Assembly: GCF_013404595.1 (NCBI RefSeq) | Contig: NZ_JABVAX010000001.1 | Location: 434,001 to 498,000 of the forward strand | Direction of reading: 5' to 3' | Source of the DNA: Jannaschia marina | GTDB lineage: Bacteria; Pseudomonadota; Alphaproteobacteria; Rhodobacterales; Rhodobacteraceae | DNA: 64,000 bases | Part shown: piece after piece, positions 19,528 through 28,748 of the stretch | Position numbering within the stretch: position 1 is the first letter of the stretch | How the letters are laid out: every line of letters begins with the position of its first letter | Position numbers and translations under genes: made by a program | The notes under the pieces: generated by a model | Told to the model about the DNA's origin: nothing | What the model saw: the letters and a program-made list of their open reading frames with translations, nothing else | Database searches by the model: none

Positions 19528-20016
19528 ATGAGCGGAACGGGACACGCGAAGGCGGGGGTGGCGGGGCTTGGCCTTGCCGGCGCACTCCTCTGCGCCGCGC
19601 CCGCCTCCGCCCTGACGCTCGCGGAGTGCGAGCGCACGACCCATATCTCCCACGGTGGCGAAGCCGACCACATGGATCACGGCGACGGCTGGGTCTCCTG
19701 GACGGGCTGGTGGGAGCAGGAGGGCAGCTATGCCGAGCTTCACGTCGCCCAGTGCCGCGATCACCGCCTGGCCGTGAGCCGGTTGAAGGAAGAGCGGATC
19801 GCCGACCGCACCTTCGACCGCCGCCGCGCCGGGGGCGAGGTCTTCGAGCGGCACATGCGCCGCTCCACGCCCCTCCGGGCCATCGATGAACTGGCCGAGC
19901 AACTGACGGCCGCCGGCGGCGAGACACGCCTCGGCCCGCTGCTCGATGAACCCTGTGCCTGCGCCGCCGCCTATCCCGGCGCGCGCGGGGATCTGCCGCC
20001 TTTTGAGTTGAACTGA
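19528..20016 (+). CDS. secreted protein of unknown function in the nuo operon
   Basis: Starting at the ATG at 19528, this is a 162-residue protein with a signal peptide (ending APASA) and a His/Trp-rich first half (HISHGGEADHMDHGD, GWVSWTGWWEQEG) that could bind metal or a membrane surface. Four Cys occur in the mature part, including the pair CAC near the C-terminus. An ATG at 19510 would add six charged residues. It lies between nuoJ and nuoK. No family recognised. Confidence 0.68.
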   Translation: MSGTGHAKAGVAGLGLAGALLCAAPASALTLAECERTTHISHGGEADHMDHGDGWVSWTGWWEQEGSYAELHVAQCRDHRLAVSRLKEERIADRTFDRRRAGGEVFERHMRRSTPLRAIDELAEQLTAAGGETRLGPLLDEPCACAAAYPGARGDLPPFELN

Positions 20017-20105
20017 CCACGCGAAAGGGCCATCCGGGCCCGTGAAAGACCAAGCCGGCCCGAGGGCCACGCCAAGAGGGGCGCTCCGCCCCGGGGGAAC
20101 GATTG

Positions 20106-20411
20106 ATGATCGGACTTGAACATTACCTGACGGTCGCGGCGGCGCTCTTCGTCATCGGGATCTTCGGCATCTTCCTCAACCGGAAGAACGTGATCGTCAT
20201 CCTGATGTCGATCGAGCTGATGCTTCTGGCCGTGAACATCAACTTCGTCGCCTTCTCGGGCTTCCTCGGCGACCTGACGGGGCAGGTCTTCACCCTCTTC
20301 GTCCTCACGGTGGCGGCGGCTGAAGCCGCGATCGGCCTCGCCATCCTGGTCTGCTTCTTCCGCAACCGGGGCACGATCGACGTCGAAGACGTCAACATGA
20401 TGAAGGGCTGA
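20106..20411 (+). CDS. nuoK: NADH-quinone oxidoreductase subunit K
   Basis: The 101-residue product has exactly the usual NuoK length, with three transmembrane helices and the two conserved membrane Glu (IELMLLAVN and [10 protein letters not shown]). It starts at the ATG at 20106; a TTG directly before would add one residue. A 6-bp hairpin (20078-20092) sits just before the ribosome-binding site. Confidence 0.97.
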   Translation: MIGLEHYLTVAAALFVIGIFGIFLNRKNVIVILMSIELMLLAVNINFVAFSGFLGDLTGQVFTLFVLTVAAAEAAIGLAILVCFFRNRGTIDVEDVNMMKG

Positions 20412-20415
20412 CGCC

Positions 20416-22491
20416 ATGGCGACCACTATCCTCCTCGCCCCCCTCGTCGGGGCCCTCATCTGCGGCTTCGGCTGGCGTCTGATCGGCGAGAAGGCCGCCA
20501 TGGTCGTCGCCACGGGCCTTCTGTTCCTCGCCATGATCCTGTCGTGGATCGTCTTCCTCGGCCACGATGGCACGACGCAGCAGATCCCGCTGCTGACGTG
20601 GATCGAGAGCGGCTCGCTCGCCACCGACTGGGCCATCCGGCTCGACCGGCTGACCGCGATCATGCTGATCGTCGTCACCACCGTCTCGGCGCTCGTCCAC
20701 CTCTACAGCTTCGGCTACATGGATCACGATCCGCAGTGGCAGGAGGGCGAGGTCTACAAGCCCCGCTTCTTCGCCTACCTGTCGTTCTTCACCTTCTCGA
20801 TGCTCGCGCTGGTGACCTCCGACAACCTTCTGCAGATGTTCTTCGGCTGGGAGGGCGTGGGCGTCGCCTCCTACCTCCTGATCGGCTTCTACTGGCGCAA
20901 GTCCTCGGCCTCGGGGGCCGCGATGAAGGCCTTCATCGTCAACCGCGTGGGCGACTTCGGCTTCGCGCTCGGCATCTTCGGGCTGTTCTACCTGACCGAC
21001 TCGATCAACTTCGACGACGTGTTCGCCGCCACGCCCCAGCTGGCGGAAACCACGATCCGCTTCCTCTGGACGGACTGGAACGCGGCGAACCTGCTCGCGT
21101 TCCTCCTCTTCGTCGGGGCCATGGGCAAATCGGCGCAGCTCGGTCTGCACACCTGGCTGCCGGACGCGATGGAGGGGCCGACGCCCGTCTCCGCGCTCAT
21201 CCACGCGGCGACGATGGTGACGGCTGGCGTCTTCCTCGTCTGCCGCATGTCGCCCCTGATGGAGGTCGCGCCGGCCGCCATGGCCTTCGTCGTCATCCTC
21301 GGCGCGTTCACCGCCTTCGTCGCGGCGACGATCGGGCTCGTCCAGAACGACATCAAGCGCGTGATCGCCTATTCGACCATGTCGCAGCTCGGCTACATGT
21401 TCGTCGCCGCGGGCCTCGGGGCCTATTCGGTGGCGATGTTCCACCTGCTGACCCATGCCTTCTTCAAGGCGATGCTGTTCCTCGGGGCGGGCTCCGTGAT
21501 CCACGCCATGCACCACGAGCAGGACATGCGGAACTACGGCGGCCTGCGCAAGAAGATCCCCTATACCTTCTGGGCGATGATGATCGGCACGCTCGCCATC
21601 ACAGGCGTCGGCATCCCGCTGACGGGGTGGATCGGCTTCGCGGGTTTCGCCTCCAAGGACGCGGTGATCGAGGTCGCCTTCGTCGGCTCGACCGCGGCCT
21701 TCTGGCTTCTGGTGATCGCCGCCATGTTCACCAGTTTCTACTCCTGGCGCCTGATGTTCCTGACGTTCTACGGCGCGCCGCGCGGCGACAAGCACACGCA
21801 TGAGCACGCCCACGAGAGCCCGGCGGTGATGACCGTGCCGCTCGGCGTGCTGGCCGTCGGGTCGGTCTTCGCGGGTATGGTCTTCTACGGGCCGTTCTTC
21901 GGCAGTCAGGGGCAGGTCGACCGCTTCTTCGGCATCTCGGACACGGCCGAGGCCCATGCCACCTACGACGCGGGGCTGATCGGCGCGGCCCATGCCGCCA
22001 CCGAGGGCGAGGAGCCGCACGAGCGCGCCCCCCAGACGCCGGGCGAGGGGGCGATCTACATTGGCCCCGAGAATCACGTCATCCACGAGGCGCATCTGGT
22101 GCCGAAGTGGGTCAAGGTCTCGCCCTTCGTCGCCATGGTGCTCGGCTTCTTCGCAGCCTGGATGTTCTACATCCGGCAGCCCGCCCTGCCGCGGCAATGG
22201 GCCGAGACGCTGGCTCCCTTGCACCGCTTCCTCCTGAACAAGTGGTACTTCGACGAGATCTACGATGCCGTCTTCGTGCGCCCGGCCAAGCGCCTCGGCA
22301 GCTTCCTGTGGAAGCGCGGTGACGGCACGGTCATCGACGGGTCGATCAACGGGCTCGCCATGGGCATCGTGCCCTTCGCGACGAAGTGGCTCAACAAGGC
22401 CCAGTCCGGCTACATCTTCACCTACGCCTTCGCGATGGTGATCGGGATCGTCATCCTGATCACTTGGACGACCATCGCCTCGGGGAACTAG
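20416..22491 (+). CDS. nuoL: NADH-quinone oxidoreductase subunit L
   Basis: The 691-residue antiporter-like proton pump has a [20 protein letters not shown] motif, the [24 protein letters not shown] segment around TM7-8, and a long C-terminal lateral helix with the final TM. It is the distal subunit of the membrane arm. A His/Glu-rich loop (HTHEHAHES, about residue 460) is a local oddity between helices. Confidence 0.97.
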   Translation: MATTILLAPLVGALICGFGWRLIGEKAAMVVATGLLFLAMILSWIVFLGHDGTTQQIPLLTWIESGSLATDWAIRLDRLTAIMLIVVTTVSALVHLYSFGYMDHDPQWQEGEVYKPRFFAYLSFFTFSMLALVTSDNLLQMFFGWEGVGVASYLLIGFYWRKSSASGAAMKAFIVNRVGDFGFALGIFGLFYLTDSINFDDVFAATPQLAETTIRFLWTDWNAANLLAFLLFVGAMGKSAQLGLHTWLPDAMEGPTPVSALIHAATMVTAGVFLVCRMSPLMEVAPAAMAFVVILGAFTAFVAATIGLVQNDIKRVIAYSTMSQLGYMFVAAGLGAYSVAMFHLLTHAFFKAMLFLGAGSVIHAMHHEQDMRNYGGLRKKIPYTFWAMMIGTLAITGVGIPLTGWIGFAGFASKDAVIEVAFVGSTAAFWLLVIAAMFTSFYSWRLMFLTFYGAPRGDKHTHEHAHESPAVMTVPLGVLAVGSVFAGMVFYGPFFGSQGQVDRFFGISDTAEAHATYDAGLIGAAHAATEGEEPHERAPQTPGEGAIYIGPENHVIHEAHLVPKWVKVSPFVAMVLGFFAAWMFYIRQPALPRQWAETLAPLHRFLLNKWYFDEIYDAVFVRPAKRLGSFLWKRGDGTVIDGSINGLAMGIVPFATKWLNKAQSGYIFTYAFAMVIGIVILITWTTIASGN

Positions 22492-22496
22492 AGACC

Positions 22497-24044
22497 ATGG
22501 ACAACCTCCTCTCCATCGTCACCTTCACGCCGCTCATCGCGGCGCTGATCCTCGCGATCTTCCTGCGCGGCGACGACGCGGCGGCGCAGCGCAATGCCAA
22601 GTGGCTCGCCCTCGGGGCGACGACCTTCACGTTCCTCGTGTCGATCTTCATCCTGACGGGGTTCGATGCGTCGGACACGGGCTTCCAGTTCGTCGAGGAG
22701 CGCGAGTGGCTCTTCGGCCTGCAGTACAAGATGGGCGTCGATGGCATCTCGGTGCTCTTCGTGATGCTGACGACCTTCCTCATGCCGCTCGTCATCGCCG
22801 CCTGCTGGGACGTGACGCATCGCGTCAAGGACTACATGGTCGCGCTCCTGGTGCTCGAGGCGCTGATGATCGGCGTCTTCTGCGCGCTCGACCTGATCCT
22901 CTTCTACCTCTTCTTCGAGGCGGGGCTCATCCCCATGTTCCTTATCATCGGGATCTGGGGCGGGGCGAACCGCATCTACGCGGCGTTCAAGTTCTTCCTC
23001 TACACGCTCCTCGGCTCCGTCCTGATGCTCGTGGCGATGATCGCGATGTATGTCGACGCGGGTACCACCGACATCGTGGCGCTGCTCGACCACCAGTTCG
23101 ATTTCGCGCCGCTCAACGTCCTGGGCCTCGAGGTGACGGGCGGGGTGCAGACGCTCCTTTGGCTCGCCTTCTTCGCCTCCTTCGCCGTCAAGATGCCGAT
23201 GTGGCCCGTCCACACCTGGCTGCCCGACGCGCACGTTCAGGCCCCGACGGCCGGGTCGGTCGTGCTGGCCGCGATCCTGCTGAAGATGGGGGGCTACGGC
23301 TTCCTGCGCTTCTCGCTGCCGATGTTCCCGATCGGCTCGGAGGTGATGGGCACCTTCGTCCTGTGGCTCTCGGCCATCGCCATCGTCTACGCCTCGCTCG
23401 TGGCGATGATGCAGGACGACATGAAGAAGCTCATCGCCTATTCCTCGGTCGCGCACATGGGCTTCGTGACCATGGGCATCTTCGCCGCCAACCAGCAGGG
23501 GGTCGACGGCGCGATCTTCCAGATGATCTCCCACGGGTTCATCTCGGGCGCGCTCTTCCTCTGCGTGGGCGTCGTCTACGACCGGATGCACACCCGCGAT
23601 ATCGACGCCTACGGCGGCCTCGTGAACCGGATGCCGGCCTATGCGCTCGTCTTCATGCTCTTCACCATGGCGAACGTCGGCCTGCCCGGTACCTCGGGCT
23701 TCGTGGGCGAGTTCCTGACGCTCATGGGTGTCTTCCAGGTGAACACCTGGATCGCGCTCGTCGCCACCTCGGGCGTGATCTTCTCGGCGTGCTACGCGCT
23801 CTGGCTCTACCGCCGGGTCGTCTTCGGCGACCTCATCAAGGAGAGCCTGCGCTCGATCACCGACATGACGGGCCGCGAACGCGCGATCTTCGCGCCGCTC
23901 GTCTTCTTCACCCTGCTCCTCGGCATCTACCCGAGCCTTGTCACCGACATCATCGGCCCCTCGGTGGCCGATCTCGTCGACAATTATGACGTCGCCACCG
24001 CCGACCTCGTGCTGAGCCACGACGTCGCCTCGGCCGATCACTGA
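22497..24044 (+). CDS. nuoM: NADH-quinone oxidoreductase subunit M
   Basis: The 515-residue antiporter-like subunit has the family motif [20 protein letters not shown], about 14 transmembrane helices and the lysine/glutamate residues of the proton channel. The ATG at 22497 is 5 bases after the nuoL stop. The longer frame that opens inside nuoL has no start signal and is rejected. Confidence 0.97.
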   Translation: MDNLLSIVTFTPLIAALILAIFLRGDDAAAQRNAKWLALGATTFTFLVSIFILTGFDASDTGFQFVEEREWLFGLQYKMGVDGISVLFVMLTTFLMPLVIAACWDVTHRVKDYMVALLVLEALMIGVFCALDLILFYLFFEAGLIPMFLIIGIWGGANRIYAAFKFFLYTLLGSVLMLVAMIAMYVDAGTTDIVALLDHQFDFAPLNVLGLEVTGGVQTLLWLAFFASFAVKMPMWPVHTWLPDAHVQAPTAGSVVLAAILLKMGGYGFLRFSLPMFPIGSEVMGTFVLWLSAIAIVYASLVAMMQDDMKKLIAYSSVAHMGFVTMGIFAANQQGVDGAIFQMISHGFISGALFLCVGVVYDRMHTRDIDAYGGLVNRMPAYALVFMLFTMANVGLPGTSGFVGEFLTLMGVFQVNTWIALVATSGVIFSACYALWLYRRVVFGDLIKESLRSITDMTGRERAIFAPLVFFTLLLGIYPSLVTDIIGPSVADLVDNYDVATADLVLSHDVASADH

Positions 24045-24055
24045 AGGCATCCGAC

Positions 24056-25486
24056 ATGAGTGCTGACCTGACCCTCATCCTCCCCGAGATCGTCCTGGCC
24101 CTCTACGCCATGGGCGCGCTGATCGGGGCCGTCTATACCGGCAAGGACGCGCTGGCGCGCCCCCTCATCTGGTCGACGGCCGCCGTGCTCGCCGTGGTCG
24201 CCTTCTGGGTGGCGTTCTCCTCCGGGGACGGCAGCGCCTTCGATGGCATGATCGTCAAGGACGGCTTCGCCCGCTTCGCGCAGGTCACGATCCTGCTGTC
24301 GGCGGCCATCGTCCTCGTGATCGGGCAGGACTACATGGCCCGCAACGCGATGCTGAAGTTCGAGTATCCGCTTCTGATCACGCTGTCGGTCATCGGCATG
24401 ATGGTCATGGTCTCCTCGGGCAACCTTCTGACGATCTACATGGGGCTCGAGCTGCAATCGCTCGCGCTCTACGTCGTTGCCTCCATGCGCCGCGACAGCG
24501 TGCGCTCCACCGAGGCCGGGCTGAAGTACTTCGTCCTCGGCGCGCTCTCCTCGGGGCTTCTGCTCTACGGCATTTCGCTCACCTACGGCTATGCCGGCAC
24601 GCTGTCGTTCGCGGGCGTCATCGGGGCGGCGGGCGACGAAGCCCCCCTCGGCCTCCTCTTCGGGCTCGTCTTCATGATCGCGGGCTTCGCCTTCAAGGTC
24701 TCGGCCGCGCCCTTCCATATGTGGACACCCGACGTCTACGAGGGCTCGCCCACGCCCGTCACCGCCTTCTTCGCCACTGCGCCCAAGGTCGCCGCCATGG
24801 CGATGTTCGCCCGGGTCGTCCACGATGCTTTCGGCGGCGTCGTCTCCGACTGGCAGCAGATCGTGGCTTTCCTCTCGGTCGTCTCCATGTTCCTCGGCGC
24901 GATCGCGGCGATCGGGCAGACGGACATCAAGCGCCTGATGGCCTATTCGTCGATCGCGCACATGGGCTACGCGCTCATGGGCCTCGCCGCAGGCACCGCG
25001 GGCGGGGTGGAGGCGATGCTCCTTTACATGGCGATCTACGTGGTGATGAACATCGGCACCTTCGCCTTCATCCTGTCGATGACGCGCGATGGCCGCGACG
25101 TGACCGACATCGCCTCGCTCCGGCTCCTGTCGAAGAGCCGGCCCGGCGCGGCGCTCGCGCTCCTCGTGCTGATGTTCTCGCTTGCCGGCGTGCCGCCGAC
25201 CCTCGGGTTCTTCGCGAAATACGGCGTGCTGCAGGCGGCGGTCGACGCGAACCTTGTCTGGCTCGCCGTCCTCGGCGTGATCGCCTCGGTGATCGGGGCG
25301 TTCTACTACCTGCGGATCGTCTTCTTCATGTACTTCGGAGAGGCGGAGGAGCCCTTCGCCCCCGAGGTGGCCATGCCGCAGATGATCGCGCTCGCGGGCG
25401 CGGCGATCCTGATGCTGGCGCTCCTGCCCGAGCTTCTCGGCCTGGAGCCGCTCGCCGCCGGTGCCGCGGCCGCGCTGGTGAACTGA
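24056..25486 (+). CDS. nuoN: NADH-quinone oxidoreductase subunit N
   Basis: The 476-residue antiporter-like subunit has [20 protein letters not shown] and about 14 transmembrane helices. It is the last of the 14 complex I genes. Its stop overlaps the birA start (TGATG), so the operon continues into cofactor genes. Confidence 0.97.
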   Translation: MSADLTLILPEIVLALYAMGALIGAVYTGKDALARPLIWSTAAVLAVVAFWVAFSSGDGSAFDGMIVKDGFARFAQVTILLSAAIVLVIGQDYMARNAMLKFEYPLLITLSVIGMMVMVSSGNLLTIYMGLELQSLALYVVASMRRDSVRSTEAGLKYFVLGALSSGLLLYGISLTYGYAGTLSFAGVIGAAGDEAPLGLLFGLVFMIAGFAFKVSAAPFHMWTPDVYEGSPTPVTAFFATAPKVAAMAMFARVVHDAFGGVVSDWQQIVAFLSVVSMFLGAIAAIGQTDIKRLMAYSSIAHMGYALMGLAAGTAGGVEAMLLYMAIYVVMNIGTFAFILSMTRDGRDVTDIASLRLLSKSRPGAALALLVLMFSLAGVPPTLGFFAKYGVLQAAVDANLVWLAVLGVIASVIGAFYYLRIVFFMYFGEAEEPFAPEVAMPQMIALAGAAILMLALLPELLGLEPLAAGAAAALVN

Positions 25487-26238
25487 TGACCGCGACGCCC
25501 CTGCCGACCGGTTGGCCGGCGGGGGTCGACCGCGTGATCCTGCCCGAGGTCGACAGCACCTCCGAGGAGGCCGCGCGCCGGGCCCCGACCGTCCCGACCT
25601 GGATCCTGGCCGAGCGCCAGACGACCGCCCGTGGCCGCCGGGGCCGCGCGTGGTCCATGCCGCCGGGCAACTTCGCCGCCTCCCTCGCCTGGCGGCCCGA
25701 GGGCACACCCACCGACCACGCCCTGCGCAGCTTCACCGCCTCGCTCGCCCTCCACGACACGCTGGGCGCGCTCGGCGTCGCGGGGCTGTCGCTCAAGTGG
25801 CCGAACGACGTGCTCCTGAACGAGCGCAAGCTGGCCGGCATCCTGCTCGAAAGCCCGGCCCCGGGCCTTCTGGTGCTGGGCATCGGCCTGAACCTCATCG
25901 CCGCGCCCGCCCCGGTGGAGGTCGAGCCGGGGGCCGTGCCGCCCGTCTCGCTCCTGGAGGCGAGCGGCTTGCGGCTCACGCCAGCGCAGTTCCTCAATGC
26001 GCTCGCCCCCGCCGTCGCCCGGCGCGAGGCGGAGCTCGTCACCTGGGGCTTCGCGCCCATCCGCACCGCCTGGATCCGCCACGCCGCGCGGCTCGGTCAG
26101 CCGGTGACCGCCCGCCTCGTCGCGGAGACCGTCAGCGGCACCTTCGAGGACGTGGACGACGACGGCCAGCTCGTCCTCGCGACCGACACCGGCCGCCGCC
26201 GGATCGCGGCAGGCGACGTCTTCTTCGAGAGGGCCTGA
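25486..26238 (+). CDS. birA: biotin-[acetyl-CoA-carboxylase] ligase
   Basis: The 250-residue product has the catalytic domain of biotin protein ligase: the ATP/biotin loop GRRGRAWSMPPGN (about residues 47-59) and LKWPNDVLL (about 104-112). It lacks the N-terminal DNA-binding domain of E. coli BirA, so it is a ligase only and not a repressor. Its start overlaps nuoN by one base. Confidence 0.93.
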   Translation: MTATPLPTGWPAGVDRVILPEVDSTSEEAARRAPTVPTWILAERQTTARGRRGRAWSMPPGNFAASLAWRPEGTPTDHALRSFTASLALHDTLGALGVAGLSLKWPNDVLLNERKLAGILLESPAPGLLVLGIGLNLIAAPAPVEVEPGAVPPVSLLEASGLRLTPAQFLNALAPAVARREAELVTWGFAPIRTAWIRHAARLGQPVTARLVAETVSGTFEDVDDDGQLVLATDTGRRRIAAGDVFFERA

Positions 26239-26239
26239 C

Positions 26240-27013
26240 ATGCTCCTGACCATCGACTGCGGCAACACCAATACCGTCTTCGCGATCTGGGACGGCAGCG
26301 CCTTCGTCGCCTCCTGGCGGCGCGCGACCAACCACGCGAGCACGGCGGACGAGTACTTCACCTGGCTCAAGACCTCGATGACGCTCCGGGGCATCGACGT
26401 GACGATCACCGATTGCATCGTGTCGTCGACGGTGCCGCGCGTCGTCTTCAACCTGCGCGTCCTCTGCGACCGCTACTTCGACACGCGTCCCTGGGTCGTC
26501 GGCAAGCCGGACACCAAATTGCCCGTGGGCGTGCGCGTCGATGCGGGCACGGCCGTCGGGCCCGACCGCCTCGTCAACACCGTCGGCGGCTGGGACAGGC
26601 ACGGCGGCGACATCATCGTCGTGGACTTCGGCACGGCCACCACCTTCGACGTGGTCGACAGCGACGGGGCCTACATCGGCGGCGTCATCGCGCCCGGCGT
26701 GAATCTCAGCCTCGAGGCGCTGCACATGGCGGCGGCGGCCCTGCCGCATGTCGACATCACCCAGCCGCAACGGGTCGTGGGCACCAATACCGTCGCCTGC
26801 ATGCAGTCGGGCATCTTCTGGGGCTACGTGGGCCTCATCAAGGAAATCAACGCAAGAATACGGGCTGAGCGCGATCGCCCGATGAAAGTCATCGCGACCG
26901 GGGGGCTTGCGCCCTTGTTCCAGCAAGCCGAGGCGCTGTTCGATGCCTTCGAAGACGATCTGACGATGCACGGCCTGACCGTCATCCATCAATTTAACAA
27001 GGATACCACATGA
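26240..27013 (+). CDS. coaX: type III pantothenate kinase
   Basis: The 257-residue product has the CoaX features: the phosphate-binding DCGNTNTVFAIWDG at the N-terminus (residues 4-17), GPDRLVNTVGG, DFGTATTFDVVD and GGVIAPGVNLSLEAL. It phosphorylates pantothenate in the first step of CoA synthesis and needs a monovalent cation. It lies one base after birA and overlaps rnj by 4 bases. Confidence 0.95.
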   Translation: MLLTIDCGNTNTVFAIWDGSAFVASWRRATNHASTADEYFTWLKTSMTLRGIDVTITDCIVSSTVPRVVFNLRVLCDRYFDTRPWVVGKPDTKLPVGVRVDAGTAVGPDRLVNTVGGWDRHGGDIIVVDFGTATTFDVVDSDGAYIGGVIAPGVNLSLEALHMAAAALPHVDITQPQRVVGTNTVACMQSGIFWGYVGLIKEINARIRAERDRPMKVIATGGLAPLFQQAEALFDAFEDDLTMHGLTVIHQFNKDTT

Positions 27014-28686
27014 GCGGACGAAACCGCCTGATCTACCTTCCCCTCGGCGGGGCGGGTGAAATCGGCATGAATGCCTATGTCTACGGCTACGGAAAACCCG
27101 GGAAGGAGCGAATGATCCTCGTCGATCTGGGCATCGCCTTCCCGGACATGGACACGACGCCCGGCGTCGATGTCATCGTGCCCGATATCGCCTGGCTGAC
27201 CGAGAACATCGACCGGCTGGAAGCCATCTTCATCACCCACGGGCACGAGGATCACGTCGGCGGTGTCGGCCACCTCTACAATCAGCTGAAGAAGCCGGTC
27301 CACGCTCGCGCCTTCACCGCGAACCTCGCCCGGCGCAAGCTGACCGAGAAGGGGCAGGATCCGAAGAACGTGCATGTCGCCGCGCCCTTCCCCGAGATGA
27401 TCGAGGCGGGACCGTTCCAGGTGGGCTTCCTGCCGGTGTCGCATTCGATCCCGGAATCGAACGCGCTCGTCATCGACAGCCCCGCGGGCCGCATCCTCCA
27501 CACCGGCGACTTCAAGATCGACCGCAGCCCCGTCGTGGGCGAGCCCTTCGACGAGGCGCTCTGGGCCGAGGCGGCGAAGCCCGGCGTGCGCGCGCTCGTC
27601 TGCGATTCGACCAACGTCTTCTCCAAGCACGCGGGCCGGTCCGAGGCCGAGGTCGCGCCGAACCTCAAGCCGCTCGTCGCCGGGGCCAAGGGCATGTTCG
27701 TCGCCACGACCTTCGCGTCGAACGTCGCACGCCTGCAGTCGCTCGCCGTCGCCGGCGAGGCGGCGGGCCGCTCGATCTGCCTGATGGGCCGCGCCATGCG
27801 CCGCATGACCGAGGCCGCGCGGGAGGAGGGGATCCTGACCGACTTCCCCAAGACCGTCTCCCCGGAGGAGGCCGCCGACATTCCGCGCGAGAACCTGATG
27901 CTGATCGTGACCGGATCGCAGGGCGAGCGCCGCGCCGCCTCGGCGCAGCTCAGCCGGGGCAAGTATTTCGGCATGGAGCTGATCGAGGGCGATACCTTCC
28001 TCTTCTCGTCGAAGACCATTCCGGGCAACGAGAAGGACGTGGCCCGCATCATGAACAACCTCTCGGAGATGGGGGTCGACGTGGTGACCGACGACGATGG
28101 CCTCTACCATGTCTCGGGTCACGCGAACCGTCCCGATCTCGAAGCGGTGCACAAGATCGTTGATCCGCAGATCGTCATCCCCATGCACGGTGAGCACCGG
28201 CACCTGCGCGAGCACGCCAAGGTGGCCGAGGGGCTGGGTCGGACGGGTATCGTCGTGCCGAACGGCACCATGGTCGACCTCTCGGGCAACGAGCCGCAGG
28301 TCGTAGACCACATCGAGGCGGGGCGCACCTACCTCGACGGCTCGGCCCTCGTGGGGCAGTTCGACGGCGTCGTGCGCGACCGCATCCGCATGGCGCTCAA
28401 CGGCCATGTCGTCGTCGCGGTCATGGTCGATGACGACAACGAGGTGCTGGAAGATACCTGGGTCGAGGTGCGCGGTCTGCCCGAACTCGTGCGCGGCTCC
28501 GCCGTTCTCGCCACGATGATGGAGGAGCACCTCGCCGGTCAGCTCGCCCGCGTCGACACGCGCACGGCGAACGACGACGCCAAGCTCGAGGAGGTCATCA
28601 CCCGCGGCGTCCGCAAGGTCGCGCAGGACGAGATCGACAAGCGCCCCGAGGTGACCGTCCTCATCACGCGGCTGACGGCCGACTAG
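27010..28686 (+). CDS. rnj: ribonuclease J
   Basis: The 558-residue metallo-beta-lactamase/beta-CASP RNase has the zinc motif THGHEDHVGG (about residues 76-85), the SHSIPES segment, a beta-CASP core and the C-terminal HGEHRHL motif. It provides 5'-3' exo- and endonuclease activity in RNA turnover. The ATG overlaps coaX (ATGA). It ends the long nuo-birA-coaX-rnj run, with a strong hairpin 24 bases after the stop. Confidence 0.95.
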   Translation: MSGRNRLIYLPLGGAGEIGMNAYVYGYGKPGKERMILVDLGIAFPDMDTTPGVDVIVPDIAWLTENIDRLEAIFITHGHEDHVGGVGHLYNQLKKPVHARAFTANLARRKLTEKGQDPKNVHVAAPFPEMIEAGPFQVGFLPVSHSIPESNALVIDSPAGRILHTGDFKIDRSPVVGEPFDEALWAEAAKPGVRALVCDSTNVFSKHAGRSEAEVAPNLKPLVAGAKGMFVATTFASNVARLQSLAVAGEAAGRSICLMGRAMRRMTEAAREEGILTDFPKTVSPEEAADIPRENLMLIVTGSQGERRAASAQLSRGKYFGMELIEGDTFLFSSKTIPGNEKDVARIMNNLSEMGVDVVTDDDGLYHVSGHANRPDLEAVHKIVDPQIVIPMHGEHRHLREHAKVAEGLGRTGIVVPNGTMVDLSGNEPQVVDHIEAGRTYLDGSALVGQFDGVVRDRIRMALNGHVVVAVMVDDDNEVLEDTWVEVRGLPELVRGSAVLATMMEEHLAGQLARVDTRTANDDAKLEEVITRGVRKVAQDEIDKRPEVTVLITRLTAD

Positions 28687-28698
28687 AGGTCCGAAGTC

Positions 28699-28748
28699 TG
28701 TACGAAACGCACAAACCCCGTCTCGGGGTTTGTACAAAACGTTCAAAT
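28699..28748. repeat. pair of 18-base direct repeats flanking a hairpin
   Basis: Two direct copies of TGTAC-R-AAACG-N2-CAAA-Y lie at 28699-28716 and 28731-28748, matching at 14 of 18 positions. They share bases with the hairpin between convergent rnj and fdh genes. They could be an operator pair or simply a product of the terminator symmetry. Confidence 0.6.
28711..28733. terminator. bidirectional terminator between rnj and formate dehydrogenase gene
   Basis: A perfect 10-bp stem ACAAACCCCG / CGGGGTTTGT with loop TCT lies between two convergent genes. A-rich on one side and T-rich on the other, it can act as an intrinsic terminator in both directions, although the U-runs are short (three bases). 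Confidence 0.75.
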
